DNA of 64,000 nucleotides from Brevirhabdus pacifica (GTDB lineage: Bacteria > Pseudomonadota > Alphaproteobacteria > Rhodobacterales > Rhodobacteraceae), in the NCBI RefSeq assembly GCF_002797755.1, contig NZ_PGFI01000011.1:1302001-1366000 (forward strand). Reading direction: 5' to 3'. Made by a program: the position numbers and the translations under genes. Below the pieces are notes generated by a model. It was not told the origin of the DNA, searched no databases, and was given only the letters and a program-made list of their open reading frames with translations. This document shows positions 43,650-53,488 of this stretch, piece after piece. Each line of letters starts with the position of its first letter. Position 1 is the first letter of the stretch.

Positions 43650-44870
43650 ATGTTTGACGTCAACAAGATACGCGGCGACTTTCCGATCCTGTCCCGCACC
43701 ATTCACGGCAAGCCGCTGGTCTATCTGGACAGCGGCGCCTCGGCCCAGAAGCCGCAGGTGGTTATCGACGCCATCCTGCGGGGCTATGGCGAGGAATATG
43801 CCAACGTTCACCGTGGCTTGCACCACCTTTCTAATCTGTCCACCGAGCGCTACGAGGCCGTGCGCGGCACCATCGCGCGGTTTCTCAACGCCGCCGACCC
43901 GGAGTCGATCATCCTGAACACCGGCACGACCGAGGGGATCAACATGGTCGCCTACGGCTGGGCCATGCCGCGGATGGAAGCCGGTGACGAGATCGTCCTG
44001 TCGGTGATGGAACACCACGCCAATATCGTGCCGTGGCATTTCCTGCGCGAACGCCAGGGGGTCAACCTGCGCTGGGTCGACATCGACCAGGACGGCGGGC
44101 TGGATCCGCAGGCGGTAATCGACGCGATCACGCCGCGCACCAAGCTGGTCGCGATCACCCAGCTTTCAAACGTGCTGGGAACGCGGGTCGATGTTGCCGC
44201 GATCACCCGGGCGGCCCACGAAAAGGGTGTTCCGGTGCTGGTCGACGGCAGCCAGGGGGCGGTGCACGCGCCCGTGGACCTTCAGGCGATCGGCTGCGAT
44301 TTCTACGTCATCACCGGCCACAAGCTTTACGGCCCCTCGGGGTCGGGCGCGATCTATGTCGCGCCCGAGCGCATGGCCGAAATGCGCCCCTTCATGGGCG
44401 GTGGCGACATGATCCGTGAGGTCCGCAAGGACCACGTGACCTACAACGACCCGCCGATGAAGTTCGAGGCCGGGACGCCCAGTATCGTCTCGGCCATCGG
44501 TCTGGGGGCCGCGCTTGAATACCTGATGGATCTGGGCATGGAGAATGTCGCGGCCCACGAGGGGGATCTGCGCGACTATGCGGTCCAGCGGCTCTCGGGC
44601 CTCAATTGGCTGAACCTGCAGGGGACCACCGCCGACAAGGCCGCGATTTTCTCCTTCACGTTGAACGGGGGGGCGCATCCTCATGATATTTCTACCGTTC
44701 TCGACAAGAAGGGTGTCGCCGTCCGGGCCGGGCATCACTGTGCCCAGCCATTGATGGAGCACTTGGGCGTCAGCGCCACCTGTCGCGCCTCCTTCGGCCT
44801 CTACAATACCCGCGAAGAGGTCGATGTGCTGGTCGAGGCGCTGGAGCTCTGCCACGAACTTTTTGCCTGA
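43650..44870 (+). CDS. sufS: SufS-type cysteine desulfurase
   Basis: A 406-residue PLP enzyme supplying sulfur to the SufBCD scaffold. [16 protein letters not shown] starts the PLP fold, HRGLHHLS follows, the PLP lysine is Lys225 in [19 protein letters not shown] is at 359-367 and the active cysteine is Cys378 in SATCRASFG. It ends the suf operon. Confidence 0.95.
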   Translation: MFDVNKIRGDFPILSRTIHGKPLVYLDSGASAQKPQVVIDAILRGYGEEYANVHRGLHHLSNLSTERYEAVRGTIARFLNAADPESIILNTGTTEGINMVAYGWAMPRMEAGDEIVLSVMEHHANIVPWHFLRERQGVNLRWVDIDQDGGLDPQAVIDAITPRTKLVAITQLSNVLGTRVDVAAITRAAHEKGVPVLVDGSQGAVHAPVDLQAIGCDFYVITGHKLYGPSGSGAIYVAPERMAEMRPFMGGGDMIREVRKDHVTYNDPPMKFEAGTPSIVSAIGLGAALEYLMDLGMENVAAHEGDLRDYAVQRLSGLNWLNLQGTTADKAAIFSFTLNGGAHPHDISTVLDKKGVAVRAGHHCAQPLMEHLGVSATCRASFGLYNTREEVDVLVEALELCHELFA

Positions 44871-44912
44871 GTTTGCGATTGCAGGCCCGTCCTGCTTTCG
44901 CTAAACCCTCGC

Positions 44913-44994
<82 letters not shown>

Positions 44995-45127
44995 TTTCCC
45001 AATTGCCGATGTTTCCTGCGCCGCCGTTGCACCCGACGCCCTTGCGGGTCGTGATCCAGTTGTCTGATCTGGTTGTCTGATCCGGTGCCGCGCCGTGCCC
45101 GAATGGGGCAGGGTTGGAAAGCAAAAC

Positions 45128-45160
45128 GGGGCCCCGTGGGCCCCGCGTTGGTCTTTTTTT
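45128..45160. terminator. Terminator between tRNA-Arg and the ycbK-like gene
   Basis: GGGGCCC (45128-45134) pairs with GGGCCCC (45138-45144), followed nine bases later by seven T residues. On the minus strand the same stem is followed by GTTTTG, so it can also serve the converging ycbK-like gene. Confidence 0.65.
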
Positions 45161-45179
45161 ATCAGCTGCTCGACAGGCG

Positions 45180-45746
45180 TTACTTGCCCCAGCTGCGGAC
45201 CGGTCCGCAGTCCATGTGGACGAACTGCGAGCTGGAGTAGCGACCGACACCGCCGGCGTTGCAGACAGAGGCCGCGCGGGCGATCTGGCTGACGCTGCGC
45301 GACGTCAGGTGGACGTCGGCGGCCTTGCCTTGCAGGTGAAGGGATTTCTTGGCGACGCCGTTGCCGCGCTTGCGCAGCATGGCGTTGGTTTTGGGCGAAC
45401 GGTAGCCCGAGAAAAGTGTGAACGCCTCGGTCGTGTCCAGCAGGTTCTGCGAGGCCGACAGGATGTCCACGTTGCGGCGGTCCATCTCGACCACGTCGTC
45501 GGTCCGCCAGTCACGCATGAAGTTGTTGATCTCTTTCAGAGATTCTTCGATGTACTCACCCTCGATCCAGTAGATCGTGTTCAGGCTTTCGCCCGTCCGG
45601 CCCGAGTACATCCGAATGCGTCGGATATCGCCGGCCCCGCGCAGGATGCCGAAGGCATTGGCGCTGTAAGGTGCGGCGATGAGTGATGTTGCAGCAAAGG
45701 CGCGCAGAATTCCGCGACGCGAGAAGCTCGTCGATGTTTTGCCCAT
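45180..45746 (-). CDS. YcbK/DUF882 family peptidoglycan peptidase (M15-type fold)
   Basis: A 188-residue exported protein. A twin-arginine signal ([17 protein letters not shown]) ends near SANAFG. The catalytic zinc-type residues are in [20 protein letters not shown] and the final [10 protein letters not shown], as in MepK/DUF882 murein endopeptidases that cut 3-3 cross-links. It is divergent from an L,D-transpeptidase gene; in E. coli the related ycbK and ycbB genes are neighbours as well. The 340-bp gap 45747-46086 holds a GCTGCC..GGCAGC hairpin (45775-45792) and no other gene. Confidence 0.85.
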   Translation of the reverse strand: MGKTSTSFSRRGILRAFAATSLIAAPYSANAFGILRGAGDIRRIRMYSGRTGESLNTIYWIEGEYIEESLKEINNFMRDWRTDDVVEMDRRNVDILSASQNLLDTTEAFTLFSGYRSPKTNAMLRKRGNGVAKKSLHLQGKAADVHLTSRSVSQIARAASVCNAGGVGRYSSSQFVHMDCGPVRSWGK

Positions 45747-46086
45747 ATCAAAACGTGTCCCAATTTGTCAGTGGGCTGCCTTATTCGGCAGCTCCGCGTT
45801 CCCATCCCCAGGAAGTGGTATGTTTATGACACAGGTTTCTCTTTCGCCCAACCGCCGGGGAACGGAATCCCGTTTGGGGCGTTGGAACCGGCAATAAATT
45901 GCTCGTTTTGGGGTTTCGCCTGCGGGAAATTGCCTGTTTCGGGGCATTCGCGGGTCGGCGCAGGCAGTATGTTACCAGACCAACACGGTTCGGCAACTTT
46001 CGCTTTCGTGAATGGACGCCGGAGTGGCCGCGACGGAAATTGTCAGGCGAGCAACGGTGAATCTGTGCCCGGGTTGGAGGATTACG

Positions 46087-47823
46087 ATGACGAATTTCGC
46101 GGTAGACGGCTGGAGAAGACCTGTTCTTTCCGGCGCTGGTGGTGCCTTGGCAGGGTTGCTGCTTCTGGCGGCGCCGGCCTGGTCGCAATCGGCCGATGCC
46201 GGGACTGGCGCCGCCCCGGCATCCCAGGAGAACGCTTCCCAGGGTATCACCGCGACGGCAGCCGTCGCTGCACCGGCCGCGACCACCCCCGCGCCCGAGG
46301 CGAACGCTGGCCCCTCCATGGCCTTCAAGCAGGCCCTGGCCGAAGCCGCCGCCCAGAGCGAGGCCCTGGCCGCCTTCTACCGGGAGCGTGATTATCAGCC
46401 GATCTGGACCGGAGAGGGCGATGCCGAGCGCCGCTCGGCCCTGTTCTCGGCCTTGGCCCAGGCGGCCGAGCATGGCCTGCCGGTCGAGCGTTACGATACT
46501 GCCCCCCTGGCCGCCCAGTTCCGCGCCGTGCGCAGCGAGCGCGAGCGCGGCAAGGCCGAGGTCGCGGCAAGCCTGCTGTTCCTGCGCTATGCCAAGGACG
46601 TGCAGACCGGGGTGCTGACCCCGGGCAAGGTCGACTCGGGCGTCGTGCGCAAGGTCCTGCTGCGCGATCCGCTGGAAACCATGCGCGGCTTTGCCGAAGG
46701 ATCGCCCCGCGCGTTCCTGCGCAAGCTGCCGCCGCAGAACCCCGAATACGCCCAGCTGCTGAAAGAGCGTCGCCGCCTCGCCGAGGCCGCCGCCCAAGGC
46801 GGCTGGGGCCCGCAGGTGCCCGTCTCGGTCCTGCGCCCCGGCACCGGCGGCCCCTCGGTCGTGGCGCTGCGCAATCGCCTGATCCGCATGGGCTACATGA
46901 AGAAGACCCCGGCGGTCGATTACGACGTGACCCTTCAGAAGGCCGTGCAGCGGTTCCAGCGCGATCACGGGCTGACCGATGACGGTGTCGCGGGGCCCGC
47001 GACGCTGGGACAGCTCAATATCGAGCCTGATCGCCGCCTGCGGCAGGTCCTCGTCGCGCTGGAACGCCGCCGCTGGCTGAACCAGCCGCTGGGCAAGCGT
47101 CACATCCTGGTCAATCTGGCCGATTTCCGCACCTATGTGGTCGACGATGGCAAGGTCTCGTTCGAAACCGTTTCCGTCGTGGGCAAGAACACCTCGGACC
47201 GGCGCACGCCCGAGTTCTCGGACGAGATGACCCATATGGTCATCAACCCCACCTGGAACGTACCGCGCAGCATCGCCACCAAAGAGTATCTGCCGATGCT
47301 CAAGCGCAACCCCAACGCCGTCAGCTACCTCAAGCTTTACGACGGGCGAGGGCGCGAGGTGAATCGTTCGCGCGTGGATTTCACCCAGCTGACCGAAACG
47401 AACTTCCCCTTCGACATGAAGCAACCGCCGTCGCCGCGCAACGCGCTGGGTCGGGTCAAGTTCATGTTCCCCAACCGCTATGCGATCTACCTGCACGACA
47501 CGCCGGCCAAGTCGCTGTTCTCGCGCAGCAAGCGCGATTTCTCCCACGGCTGCGTGCGCCTCGAGAAGCCTTTCGACTTCGCCTACCACCTGCTGGCGCC
47601 GCAGATCGAGGACGAGGAGGGTTACTTCAACCGCATCCTGCGCACCGGCCGCGAGACCCAGGTCAACCTGGACACGCCGCTGCCCGTGCACCTGGTCTAC
47701 CGCACGGCCTGGGTTCCGGCCGGCGGGCGGGTCAACTTCCGCCCCGATGTCTATGACCGGGACGACCTGATTTTCGACGCCCTGCTCAAGGCCGGGGTGG
47801 CGTTGGGTTCGATTGAAAGCTAA
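46087..47823 (+). CDS. L,D-transpeptidase, YcbB/LdtD type (YkuD domain)
   Basis: A 578-residue exported enzyme that forms 3-3 cross-links in peptidoglycan. It has an N-terminal signal (LAGLLLLAAPAWSQ), an Ala/Pro-rich linker, a YcbB scaffold region, a peptidoglycan-binding domain (VALRNRLIRMGYM to DDGVAGPATLGQLN) and the YkuD domain with ILVNLADFRTYVV, THMVINPTWNVPRSIA and the catalytic SHGCVRL, Cys489. GGAGG precedes the ATG at 46087. Divergent from the YcbK-type peptidase, its likely antagonist. Confidence 0.9.
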   Translation: MTNFAVDGWRRPVLSGAGGALAGLLLLAAPAWSQSADAGTGAAPASQENASQGITATAAVAAPAATTPAPEANAGPSMAFKQALAEAAAQSEALAAFYRERDYQPIWTGEGDAERRSALFSALAQAAEHGLPVERYDTAPLAAQFRAVRSERERGKAEVAASLLFLRYAKDVQTGVLTPGKVDSGVVRKVLLRDPLETMRGFAEGSPRAFLRKLPPQNPEYAQLLKERRRLAEAAAQGGWGPQVPVSVLRPGTGGPSVVALRNRLIRMGYMKKTPAVDYDVTLQKAVQRFQRDHGLTDDGVAGPATLGQLNIEPDRRLRQVLVALERRRWLNQPLGKRHILVNLADFRTYVVDDGKVSFETVSVVGKNTSDRRTPEFSDEMTHMVINPTWNVPRSIATKEYLPMLKRNPNAVSYLKLYDGRGREVNRSRVDFTQLTETNFPFDMKQPPSPRNALGRVKFMFPNRYAIYLHDTPAKSLFSRSKRDFSHGCVRLEKPFDFAYHLLAPQIEDEEGYFNRILRTGRETQVNLDTPLPVHLVYRTAWVPAGGRVNFRPDVYDRDDLIFDALLKAGVALGSIES

Positions 47824-47836
47824 ACCGCGCATCGAC

Positions 47837-47857
47837 CGGGCGGGATTTTCCCGCCCG
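47837..47857 (+). other. Stem-loop between the L,D-transpeptidase and lpxD genes
   Basis: CGGGCGGGA (47837-47845) pairs with TCCCGCCCG (47849-47857) around TTT. There is no T-run, so it may be a weak terminator or an attenuating leader for lpxD. Confidence 0.45.
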
Positions 47858-47873
47858 AATTGCGGGGGATGGC

Positions 47874-49013
47874 ATGGTCTGGACCGTCAGTGAGATTGCC
47901 GAGGCGATGGGCGCGGAATTCGTCGGCGACGGCGGGTTGAAAATCACGCGTCTGGCCGAGCCTTCGGACGCCGGTCCCGAGGACCTCGCCATGGCGATGC
48001 AGCCCACCTATGCCGAGGCCTTGGGTCAGGGTCGGGCCCAGGCGGCGGCGCTTTGGGTCGGGGCGGGTTGGCAAGAGATGGGCCTTCGGGCCGCCATCTT
48101 TGTGGCCCGCCCGCGCCTGGGCATGTCCAAGGTCACCCGCCTGTTCGAGGTCCCGCCCCACACCCACGAGGGGATCTCTGCGCTGGCCCATGTCGATGCC
48201 AGCGCCAGACTGGGCGAGGGCGCCTCGGTCGGTCCCTTCGTGGTCATCGGGCCGGGGGCCGTGATCGGGCCCAACGCCCGCATTCTTTCCCACGCATCCA
48301 TCGGCCGCGACGCGGTCATCGGCGAGGATTGCCTGATCCACCCCGGCGTGCGTATCGGCGAGCGTGTGCAAATCGGCGCGCGTTTCGTGGCCCAGCCCGG
48401 CGCCGTCATCGGCGGCGACGGCTTTTCCTTCGTCACCGGCGACAAGAGCACGGTCGAGACCGTGCGCGAGACGCTTTCCGGCGATGTCCGGGCCGGGGGT
48501 GACAAGCCTGCGGCCGATAAGGCGTCTTCCGATGATCAGCCCGTAGATCGCAGCTGGATCCGCATCTCCTCGGTCGGTGCGGTCGAGATCGGCGACGATG
48601 TCGAGGTGGGAGCCAATTCCAGCATCGACCGGGGGACCATCCGCGCGACCCGCATCGGAAGCGGTACCAAGATCGACAGCATGGTTCAGGTCGGTCACAA
48701 CGTCCAGGTCGGCCGCGACTGCCTGCTCTGCGGGCAGGTGGGCATCGGCGGATCGACCGTGATCGGCGATCGCTGCGTGCTGGGGGGGCAGGCGGGTCTG
48801 AACGACAACATCACCCTGGGTCACGACGTGGTCGTCGGGGGCGGCGCCAGCGTGGTTTCCAGCGTGGCGCCGGGCAAGGCGGTCTGGGGAAACCCGGCGA
48901 CGCGGATGGACCAGGCGGTCGAGAACTACAAGGCGCTGCGCCGGTTGCCGCGCCTCTTCAAGCAGGTTGCGGCGTTGCAGAAACGGGTTTCAAAAATCGA
49001 TCCGACCGAATAG
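47874..49013 (+). CDS. lpxD: UDP-3-O-acylglucosamine N-acyltransferase (LpxD-type)
   Basis: A 379-residue hexapeptide-repeat acyltransferase of lipid A synthesis. The N-terminal uridine-binding domain spans about 1-100. The left-handed beta-helix shows repeats such as VGPFVVIGPGAVIGPNARI and ISSVGAVEIGDDVEVGANSSID. His275 in VGHNVQVG corresponds to the catalytic His. It is longer than usual (around 340) because of a polar insert at about 190-227 rich in Asp, Lys and Ser. It is not in the common bamA-fabZ-lpxA setting; instead an ACP and a ketosynthase follow, so it may be a second or specialised LpxD. Confidence 0.85.
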   Translation: MVWTVSEIAEAMGAEFVGDGGLKITRLAEPSDAGPEDLAMAMQPTYAEALGQGRAQAAALWVGAGWQEMGLRAAIFVARPRLGMSKVTRLFEVPPHTHEGISALAHVDASARLGEGASVGPFVVIGPGAVIGPNARILSHASIGRDAVIGEDCLIHPGVRIGERVQIGARFVAQPGAVIGGDGFSFVTGDKSTVETVRETLSGDVRAGGDKPAADKASSDDQPVDRSWIRISSVGAVEIGDDVEVGANSSIDRGTIRATRIGSGTKIDSMVQVGHNVQVGRDCLLCGQVGIGGSTVIGDRCVLGGQAGLNDNITLGHDVVVGGGASVVSSVAPGKAVWGNPATRMDQAVENYKALRRLPRLFKQVAALQKRVSKIDPTE

Positions 49014-49044
49014 ATCTTCGGTGATGACACCGCAAAGGCGCAGA

Positions 49045-49311
49045 ATGACACAATCGATCAGGGACAGGGTTGTCGGGATCATTGCCGAACAGGCGATGCT
49101 GGAGCGTGGCGACATCACGATGGACGCCTCGCCGCAGGACCTGGGCATCGACAGCCTCGGCCTGGTCGAGAGCATTTTCGCCATTGAGGAAGAATTCGAC
49201 ATCCAGGTGCCGTTCAACGCCAACGAGCCCGAGAAGAGCGAGTTCGACATCACCTCCGTCGGCACCATCGTCCACGCGATCGAGGCTCTGGTCGCCCGAC
49301 AGGCGGTATGA
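49045..49311 (+). CDS. Acyl carrier protein (specialised)
   Basis: An 88-residue acidic carrier protein. The phosphopantetheine serine is Ser37 in GIDSLGLVES, and the helical region EEEFDIQVPFNANEPEKS follows. It is more divergent than housekeeping AcpP. The ATG at 49045 is preferred because AAAGG is well spaced; another lies 21 bp upstream. It overlaps the ketosynthase by ATGA, so the two form a dedicated acyl-chain pair. Confidence 0.87.
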   Translation: MTQSIRDRVVGIIAEQAMLERGDITMDASPQDLGIDSLGLVESIFAIEEEFDIQVPFNANEPEKSEFDITSVGTIVHAIEALVARQAV

Positions 49312-50516
49312 AACGGGTTGTCATCACCGGCCAAGGCAGCATCAACGCGCTTGGGCACACGGCCGGGGAAACCCTGGAAGGGTTCCGCGAGGGGCGCTGT
49401 GCCATCGGACCGCTTGATCTGCGCGATCTCGACCGGCTGTCGATCCAGATCGGCGGTCAGGTCCGGGGCTATGACGAAACCGCCCATTTCACTCGCCAGG
49501 AACTGTCCCTCTACGATCGTTTCACCCAGTTCGCGCTGATCGCCGCGCGCGAGGCCGTGGCCCAGTCGGGCCTGGAGTTCGAGGGTGAGCTGGCCAAGCG
49601 GAGCGGCGTCGTGCTGGGCACCGCAGGCGGCGGGGTCAACACCTGGGACGACAGCTATCGCGCTGTCTACGAGGAAGGGAAGAACCGGGTTCATCCTTTC
49701 GTCGTGCCGCGCCTGATGAACAGCGCCGCGACCAGTCACCTGTCCATGCAGTGGAACCTGACGGGGCCGGGGTTCACCGTCTCGACCGCCTGTGCCTCCT
49801 CGAACCACGCGATGGGCCAGGCCTTCAACCTGATCCGCGCGGGCGTGGCGCCCGCCATGCTGACCGGCGGGTCCGAGGCGATGCTGTGCTTTGGCGGGAT
49901 CAAGGCGTGGGAGGGGCTGAGGGTTATGTCCCGCGATGCATGCCGCCCGTTCTCGGCCGACCGCAACGGCATGGTCCAGGGTGAAGGCGCGGCGATCTTC
50001 GTCTTCGAGGAATATGAACATGCCCGCGCCCGGGGCGCGACGATCCTGGCCGAGGTGATCGGTTTCGCCATGGGCTCGGATGCTGCCGACATCGTCATGC
50101 CCTCGCGCGAGGGGGCGGCGCGGACCATTGCGGGGGCGCTGCGCGACGCGGGCGTCTCACCGGGTGATGTAGGCTACATCAACGCCCACGGGACCGGCAC
50201 GGCCGCCAACGACCGGACCGAATGCGCCGCGGTGCGCGACGTCTTCGGCGCCGATGCGGACAAGCTGATGATCTCGTCGACCAAGTCCATGCACGGGCAC
50301 CTGATCGGCGGGACGGGCGCGGTGGAGCTTCTGGCCTGCGTGATGGCGCTGCGTGAGGGGGTGGTGGCCCCGACCGTCGGTTACAACGCCCCCGATCCCG
50401 AATGCGACCTGGACGTGGTGCCCAACACGGCGCGCGAGGCCCAGGTCGACGTGGCCCTCAGCAACGCTTTTGCCTTCGGTGGTCTGAACGCGGTGATCGC
50501 CCTGCGCCGGGTCTGA
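49308..50516 (+). CDS. Beta-ketoacyl-ACP synthase (FabF-like)
   Basis: A 402-residue condensing enzyme. The active cysteine is Cys162 in STACASSNH, and the His pair is His294 in INAHGTGT and His331 in KSMHGHLIGGTG. It extends acyl chains on an ACP, probably the one encoded just upstream. Together with lpxD this suggests an acyl group made specifically for lipid A or another envelope lipid. Function otherwise unknown. Confidence 0.9.
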   Translation: MKRVVITGQGSINALGHTAGETLEGFREGRCAIGPLDLRDLDRLSIQIGGQVRGYDETAHFTRQELSLYDRFTQFALIAAREAVAQSGLEFEGELAKRSGVVLGTAGGGVNTWDDSYRAVYEEGKNRVHPFVVPRLMNSAATSHLSMQWNLTGPGFTVSTACASSNHAMGQAFNLIRAGVAPAMLTGGSEAMLCFGGIKAWEGLRVMSRDACRPFSADRNGMVQGEGAAIFVFEEYEHARARGATILAEVIGFAMGSDAADIVMPSREGAARTIAGALRDAGVSPGDVGYINAHGTGTAANDRTECAAVRDVFGADADKLMISSTKSMHGHLIGGTGAVELLACVMALREGVVAPTVGYNAPDPECDLDVVPNTAREAQVDVALSNAFAFGGLNAVIALRRV

Positions 50517-50554
50517 GGCGCGATCACGCTTCTCCACGACACTGCTCAAACGAA

Positions 50555-50578
50555 AAAGGCGCCCCGCGGGGCGCCTTT
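50555..50578. terminator. Bidirectional terminator between ketosynthase and IalB genes
   Basis: A perfect palindrome AAAGGCGCCCC..GGGGCGCCTTT, 11 bp each side, with T-rich sequence after it, between the convergent genes. Confidence 0.85.
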
Positions 50579-50610
50579 GGTCTTTTGTTCGTCTGACAAT
50601 CAGCGACGGG

Positions 50611-51318
50611 TCACTTGCCCGCTGCCATGTCGAACCCGGCCGTGAAACCGCTGAGCGAGATCGAAAGCTCGACCTTCTGGTCGGGGGCCGCGACGGGAAC
50701 GATCAGCATCTTGACCTCGGATCCCTTGCGGAAGGCCGCCAGATCCTGCTCGGTCAGGCCGATACGGGCGAAACAGCCCACCTGGCTGCACCACGAGAAG
50801 GGGTAGCGCTTGGCCGAGCTGCTGTCGACGGCAAGGGTCAGCTGTTCGGTCAGAAGGGTTTCAAGCGGGGTGATGATGGTAGCGCCCGCCTTGGCCTGGC
50901 CGCCGTCCTTCAGCGCGAAGACGCTGATCTCGGACACGGCATTGCCGTCCTTGTCGCGCAGAAGCTGGTAAAGCTGGCAGGGATCATTGCCCTCGGGCGT
51001 GCGCACGCATTGCACCGTCCAGTCCTTGACCTTCTCCTTGACGTAGGTCTTGCCGACCTCAGTCTCCTCGCGGCTTTCGCCCATGGAAAGCTGACCGGGC
51101 AAGTCCTGGCCGGTGACGGCCTTGGGCTTGCCGTTGGTCTCGGCCGGGGCCTCGCCGCTGGCGGCGGGTTCGGCCGTCGTGGTCGGGGTTTCGGTCGCGC
51201 CCTGCTCGGTCGCGCTGTCCTGTGCCGCGGGTTTCGGGGCATCGGCTGACTGGGCCAGAACGGCCGTGGGCGCCAGGAGCACGCCGAGCAGCAGGGCGGT
51301 ACGCACATTGTTGAACAT
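50611..51318 (-). CDS. Invasion-associated locus B (IalB) family protein
   Basis: A 235-residue exported protein: signal peptide LLLGVLLAPTAVLAQ, a Thr/Glu/Ala-rich linker (about 25-85) and the IalB domain with DWTVQCVRTPEGNDPCQLYQLL and PFSWCSQVGCFARIGL. Four cysteines probably form disulfides in the periplasm. The role of IalB proteins outside Bartonella is unclear. Confidence 0.85.
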   Translation of the reverse strand: MFNNVRTALLLGVLLAPTAVLAQSADAPKPAAQDSATEQGATETPTTTAEPAASGEAPAETNGKPKAVTGQDLPGQLSMGESREETEVGKTYVKEKVKDWTVQCVRTPEGNDPCQLYQLLRDKDGNAVSEISVFALKDGGQAKAGATIITPLETLLTEQLTLAVDSSSAKRYPFSWCSQVGCFARIGLTEQDLAAFRKGSEVKMLIVPVAAPDQKVELSISLSGFTAGFDMAAGK

Positions 51319-51949
51319 GTTGATCCATCATTGATGAGTTGTCTTTGCCCGGATGTAGCACGGGCACCCGCGACTGTCAGGGGCCTACGGCGGGGAATCG
51401 CTTAGGACCGGCAGGCGGACGGGGGCATGGCAGGGTGGGGGCGACGGGGGCAAGGCGGCAGGCGGCCAAAAGGCACCAGCGCAGGAAGGCTTCCGGACGG
51501 CGCGCAGAAAAAAGGGCCCCGTGAAGGACCCTTTTTCCGTTCTCTCCCCGTCGGACTGGCCGACTTGTTCTAAGGAAACGCTACGGTCTTCCGACGCACC
51601 CGTCAACTGTCAATTTCGGGGCTTAACCCGACAATATGACCCGCTTTTCCCGAGGCGGGCGCCAGTCCGGTCAGCATCTATGACGTAAGGGAAGCTTTGC
51701 GTGGATCCCCGCGACGGCCGGTCCGACTCTGCCCGCAACACCCGCAGGCAGGCAAAAAAGGACCGTGCCACGAGGGCACGGCCAGTCGACAGGGAGGTAT
51801 GCCGCCCGGACTGTCCGGGCCGGCCCCTCAGAACTGGCATAAACTCCTTAAGGCTGTATCAAGGAGGTGGGGGCGCCCGGCGATGGGCAGCCCGTGCCCG
51901 CGCAGGGCAGGCAAGACCAACGACCGCAAGGCAGAACAGGGACGCAGAC
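51319..51949. other. 631-bp intergenic region with an unassigned terminator and a second hairpin
   Basis: No gene is supported between the divergent IalB and DUF853 genes. AAAAAGGG (51509-51516) pairs with CCCTTTTT (51529-51536), a terminator-type hairpin belonging to neither neighbour. CTCCTT (51844-51849) and AAGGAG (51861-51866) form another stem that could hide a ribosome-binding-like AAGGAGG. A small RNA or leader transcript may exist here. Confidence 0.45.
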
Positions 51950-53488
51950 ATGGCCGAAGACATCTTCATCGGGGGCGGCGGCGAGAATTACGCAGAACCG
52001 CAGCTGCTGGCGCTGAAATACGCCAACCGCCACGGGCTGATCGCGGGGGCGACGGGCACCGGCAAGACCGTGACACTGCAGATCCTGGCCGAGTCCTTCT
52101 CGGCCCGGGGCGTGCCGGTCTTCCTTTCGGATGTCAAAGGCGATCTGTCGGGGCTGGCCAAGTCAGGCTCGGCCGACTTCAAGCTGCATCAGGCCTTCAC
52201 GGACCGGGCCGCCACCATCGGATTTGACGATTACGCCTATCGCGCGTTCCCCGTTACCTTCTGGGACCTCTACGGCGAACAGGGCCATCCTGTGCGCAGC
52301 ACGGTTGCCGAGATGGGACCGCTTCTTCTGTCGCGGCTGATGGACCTGAGCGAGGCGCAGGAAGGGATCCTGAACATCGCCTTCCGTGTCTCGGACGAGG
52401 AGGGGCTGCCGCTTCTGGATCTCAAGGACCTGCAATCGCTGCTGGTCTGGGTGGGCGAGAACCGGGCCGACCTGTCGCTGAAATACGGAAATGTCTCGCC
52501 CCAGTCGATCGGTGCGATCCAGCGCCGGCTGCTGGTGCTGGAAAACCAGGGCGGCGCCGGCTTCTTCGGCGAGCCCGCGCTGCAACTTGCAGACATGATA
52601 CGCACCGATGCCCAGGGGATGGGCCGGATCAACATCCTTGCCGCCGACCGGTTGATGAGCTCTCCGCGCCTTTATGCGACCTTCCTTCTGTGGCTGCTGT
52701 CCGAGCTCTTCGAGGAGCTGCCCGAGGTGGGCGATCCCGACAAGCCGCGCCTGGTCTTCTTCTTCGACGAGGCGCATCTGCTGTTCGACGACGCGCCCAA
52801 GGCCCTGGTCGACAAGGTCGAGCAGGTGGCGCGGCTGATCCGCTCCAAGGGGGTGGGGATCTATTTCGTCACCCAGAACCCCGCCGACGTGCCCGAGGAT
52901 GTTCTGGGCCAGCTGGGCAACCGGGTGCAGCACGCCCTGCGCGCCTTCACGGCCCGCGACCGGCGGGCGCTGGCGCAGGCGGCCGAGACCTACCGCGAGA
53001 ACCCGCGCTTCGACACCGAGGAGGCCATCCGCGAGGTGGGCGTCGGCGAGGCTGTCACCTCGATGTTGCAAAAGAAGGGCGTGCCCGGCGTGGTGGAGCG
53101 GACTCTGATCCGGCCGCCATCCTCGCAACTGGGCCCGATCACCGACGCCGAGCGGGCGCAGATTATCACGCTGGACGAGATGGGCCCGAAATATTCCAAG
53201 ACCATCGACCGCGACAGCGCCTTCGAGCGTCTGGCCGAACGGGCCGCCAAGGCCGCCGATGAGGCTGCGCGCGCCGAGGAGAAGGCCGAGGAGGAGGAGG
53301 CCGCCGCGCGCGAATACAGCGCCGGAAGGCGCTACAGCGGCACCCGTGTCAGCCGGTCCAGCACGCGCAAGAGACGGGGCGACAGCATCGGCACGGCCTT
53401 TGCCAAGTCGATGGCGCGGTCGCTGGGCACGCGGGCGGGTTCGGCCATCGTGCGCGGGGTGCTGGGCGGGCTTTTCAAGGGGCGCTGA
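51950..53488 (+). CDS. DUF853 / HerA-like ATPase (YjgR family)
   Basis: A 512-residue P-loop ATPase. Walker A is GATGTGKT (33-40), Walker B is LVFFFDEAH, and NPADVPEDVLGQLGNRVQHALRAFT is the arginine-finger region typical of HerA/FtsK-like enzymes. The C-terminus is a coiled, Ala/Glu-rich stretch, then a basic segment and SIGTAFAKSMARSLGTRAGS. The start at 51950 begins the family's AEDIFIGGG; the frame continues upstream for 83 codons without homology or a ribosome site. Function is unknown. Confidence 0.83.
   Translation: MAEDIFIGGGGENYAEPQLLALKYANRHGLIAGATGTGKTVTLQILAESFSARGVPVFLSDVKGDLSGLAKSGSADFKLHQAFTDRAATIGFDDYAYRAFPVTFWDLYGEQGHPVRSTVAEMGPLLLSRLMDLSEAQEGILNIAFRVSDEEGLPLLDLKDLQSLLVWVGENRADLSLKYGNVSPQSIGAIQRRLLVLENQGGAGFFGEPALQLADMIRTDAQGMGRINILAADRLMSSPRLYATFLLWLLSELFEELPEVGDPDKPRLVFFFDEAHLLFDDAPKALVDKVEQVARLIRSKGVGIYFVTQNPADVPEDVLGQLGNRVQHALRAFTARDRRALAQAAETYRENPRFDTEEAIREVGVGEAVTSMLQKKGVPGVVERTLIRPPSSQLGPITDAERAQIITLDEMGPKYSKTIDRDSAFERLAERAAKAADEAARAEEKAEEEEAAAREYSAGRRYSGTRVSRSSTRKRRGDSIGTAFAKSMARSLGTRAGSAIVRGVLGGLFKGR

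Noticed and set aside
51884-51949. Alternative upstream start for the DUF853 protein after AAGGAGG at 51861
   Set aside because: The ATG that follows this ribosome-like site (51883) is out of frame with the ATPase; the family start fits 51950.
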